Shown here piece after piece: positions 22,250-23,228 of a stretch of DNA of 23,228 nucleotides. The notes below the pieces were generated by a model. That model was not told where the DNA came from. It did no database searches and worked only from the letters and a program-made list of their open reading frames with translations. Within the stretch, counting starts at the first letter, position 1. Each line of letters opens with the position of its first letter. The position numbers and the translations under genes are program-made. The stretch comes from an uncultured Flavobacteriaceae bacterium (GTDB taxonomy: Bacteria > Bacteroidota > Bacteroidia > Flavobacteriales > Flavobacteriaceae), in NCBI GenBank assembly GCA_947311745.1, contig CAMZLT010000260.1, positions 1-23,228 of the forward strand, read 5' to 3'.

Positions 22250-23228
22250 TTATAGCGAAATACGCCAAACACCATTACCAAAAGTTGAAATAATCATTTC
22301 GTTATATTGGTAATCTATTACCATACTTGTAACAATAGTATATGGTAAATTTTCGCCAAAGCGAAGCCATTTTGTATCTTTTAAGTAATAAACACCAAAA
22401 TCATTTGCAAGATATAGAACCTTTGTTTTTTTGTTAAAAGCCAATCTATTTGCTGGAATATTTGGTAAATTATACGAAATATTTTGCCAAGTTTTTCCGC
22501 CATCCTCCGATTGAAAAATTTTCTTTCCTTTTTCTAAATTTCGTAAGGAAAACCAAACCTTATTTGGATTTTCATCATCGGTTATAACCGTTGAAATGAT
22601 AGATTTTTGCGTTAATAAATCTGTAAATTCTTCCGAAATAATCTGCCAATCTTTTCCTGCATTAGTAGATTTTAATAAATATCCTTTAAAAATATAGCTT
22701 TCGTATTTTCCTTTTATAGGATAAGTTACAGATTGGTTTACTAAATAAATAATATTGCTATTCCTTTTAGGAATTGCGATACTTGCACCACGACCAGAAC
22801 CTTTTTTTGGTGTAATATTTTTCCAAGTACCTTTTTTACCCAAATTATCCGAAACGTATAATTTTGTATTATGTGAAACATATAAACGATTTTTAAGATT
22901 AGGATCTTCCATTAAAACACCATCTTTATGCATGATAGAAATAGGTTTTCCGTTGTTTAATTTTAGCGTTATTTTGCGTTTGGTTTCGGCATTATAAACA
23001 CTAAGGTATCGGTCTTTAATATAAATTCTGTTTTTATCGTGTGGACTAATATAAATTCCTCCTTCATGTACTTCAATAGGGTAATATGGTTGGTTATCAA
23101 AATCGTTTAAATAGTAGCCACAATCTTGTGTTCCGATAGCAACTAATCTAGAATTGGCATCCGAATAATATCCCATTTCAAAAATAAGATTTGCATTTAA
23201 TTTAGGGAATCCGTTTTGCCAAGTTTCA
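22250..23228 (-). CDS. Asp-box/BNR beta-propeller (sortilin/VPS10-like) protein, 5' end outside window
   Basis: The frame stays open to the last base (residues ETWQNGFPKLNANLIFE precede the internal ATG at 23176), so the N-terminus is missing. The visible 325 or so residues contain repeated propeller blades. Each has an Asp-box motif of the SxDxGxxW kind, clearest at SEDGGKTWQNISYNLPN and STNAGKDWQIISEEFTD, with further blades around SDNLGKKGTWKNITP. The end, FGNGVWRISL, is the last blade of this family, and no T9SS sorting domain follows. Members are often large exported proteins that bind carbohydrates or proteins; the signal peptide, if any, is outside the window. Function here is unknown. 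Confidence 0.85.
   Translation of the reverse strand, partial: ETWQNGFPKLNANLIFEMGYYSDANSRLVAIGTQDCGYYLNDFDNQPYYPIEVHEGGIYISPHDKNRIYIKDRYLSVYNAETKRKITLKLNNGKPISIMHKDGVLMEDPNLKNRLYVSHNTKLYVSDNLGKKGTWKNITPKKGSGRGASIAIPKRNSNIIYLVNQSVTYPIKGKYESYIFKGYLLKSTNAGKDWQIISEEFTDLLTQKSIISTVITDDENPNKVWFSLRNLEKGKKIFQSEDGGKTWQNISYNLPNIPANRLAFNKKTKVLYLANDFGVYYLKDTKWLRFGENLPYTIVTSMVIDYQYNEMIISTFGNGVWRISL

Noticed and set aside
1..23228. CRISPR array, tRNA/rRNA genes, intact insertion sequences or prophage genes
   Set aside because: No regularly spaced direct repeats, no tRNA arm sequences in the intergenic gaps, and no transposase, integrase or phage structural proteins among the reading frames.

Overview
The window is about 30% GC. 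It shows gene families and promoter features typical of Bacteroidota, class Flavobacteriia: TAnnTTTG -7 boxes, a type IX secretion C-terminal sorting domain, the DUF2157/DUF4401/GDYXXLXY trio, a long IleRS with an adjacent DksA/TraR protein and LspA, and DUF2853. The genus cannot be fixed from the sequence. No tRNA, rRNA, CRISPR array, intact insertion sequence or prophage gene was found. Most of the window is ordinary chromosomal housekeeping DNA.

Layout. At 1-1399 (+) lie the 3' part of a TerB/J-domain protein, cut by the window edge, and a seven-helix membrane protein. At 1520-3324 (-) lies a tdk-alr operon whose stop and start codons overlap. It is divergent from a conserved coiled-coil protein (3419-4303, +). 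Next on + are an OppC-type ABC permease, a Crp/Fnr-family regulator, a small DUF2892 membrane protein and a human-SQOR-like sulfide:quinone oxidoreductase gene (6601-7917). The SQR reading frame is complete except for two in-frame TAA codons. At 8299-10790 (-) is an overlapping three-gene membrane operon (DUF2157, DUF4401, GDYXXLXY). From 10870 to 21089 (+) are argS-menD, a DUF2853 gene, a T9SS-sorted exported protein, ileS-dksA-(exported beta-rich protein) and lspA. The last part (-) holds an unrecognised small protein, apaG and the 3' part of an Asp-box beta-propeller protein cut by the window edge.

Main points of interest. (1) The SQR gene carries two nonsense codons, at codons 6 and 386, with no frameshift or deletion. 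(2) A GTAACA-N2-TGTYAC inverted repeat occurs upstream of both the DUF2892 gene and the broken SQR, at nearly the same distance from a -7-like box. This suggests one regulon, probably run by the adjacent Crp/Fnr protein. (3) A family of inverted-repeat (REP/MITE-like) elements occurs in two convergent intergenic gaps, 1424-1507 and 8031-8175. (4) A nested C4/G4 inverted repeat lies upstream of the small protein at 21165-21614.

I see no defence system, biosynthetic cluster or other clearly new multi-gene system here. The sulfide-related Crp/DUF2892/SQR group is the nearest thing to a functional module, and its enzyme appears to be decaying.
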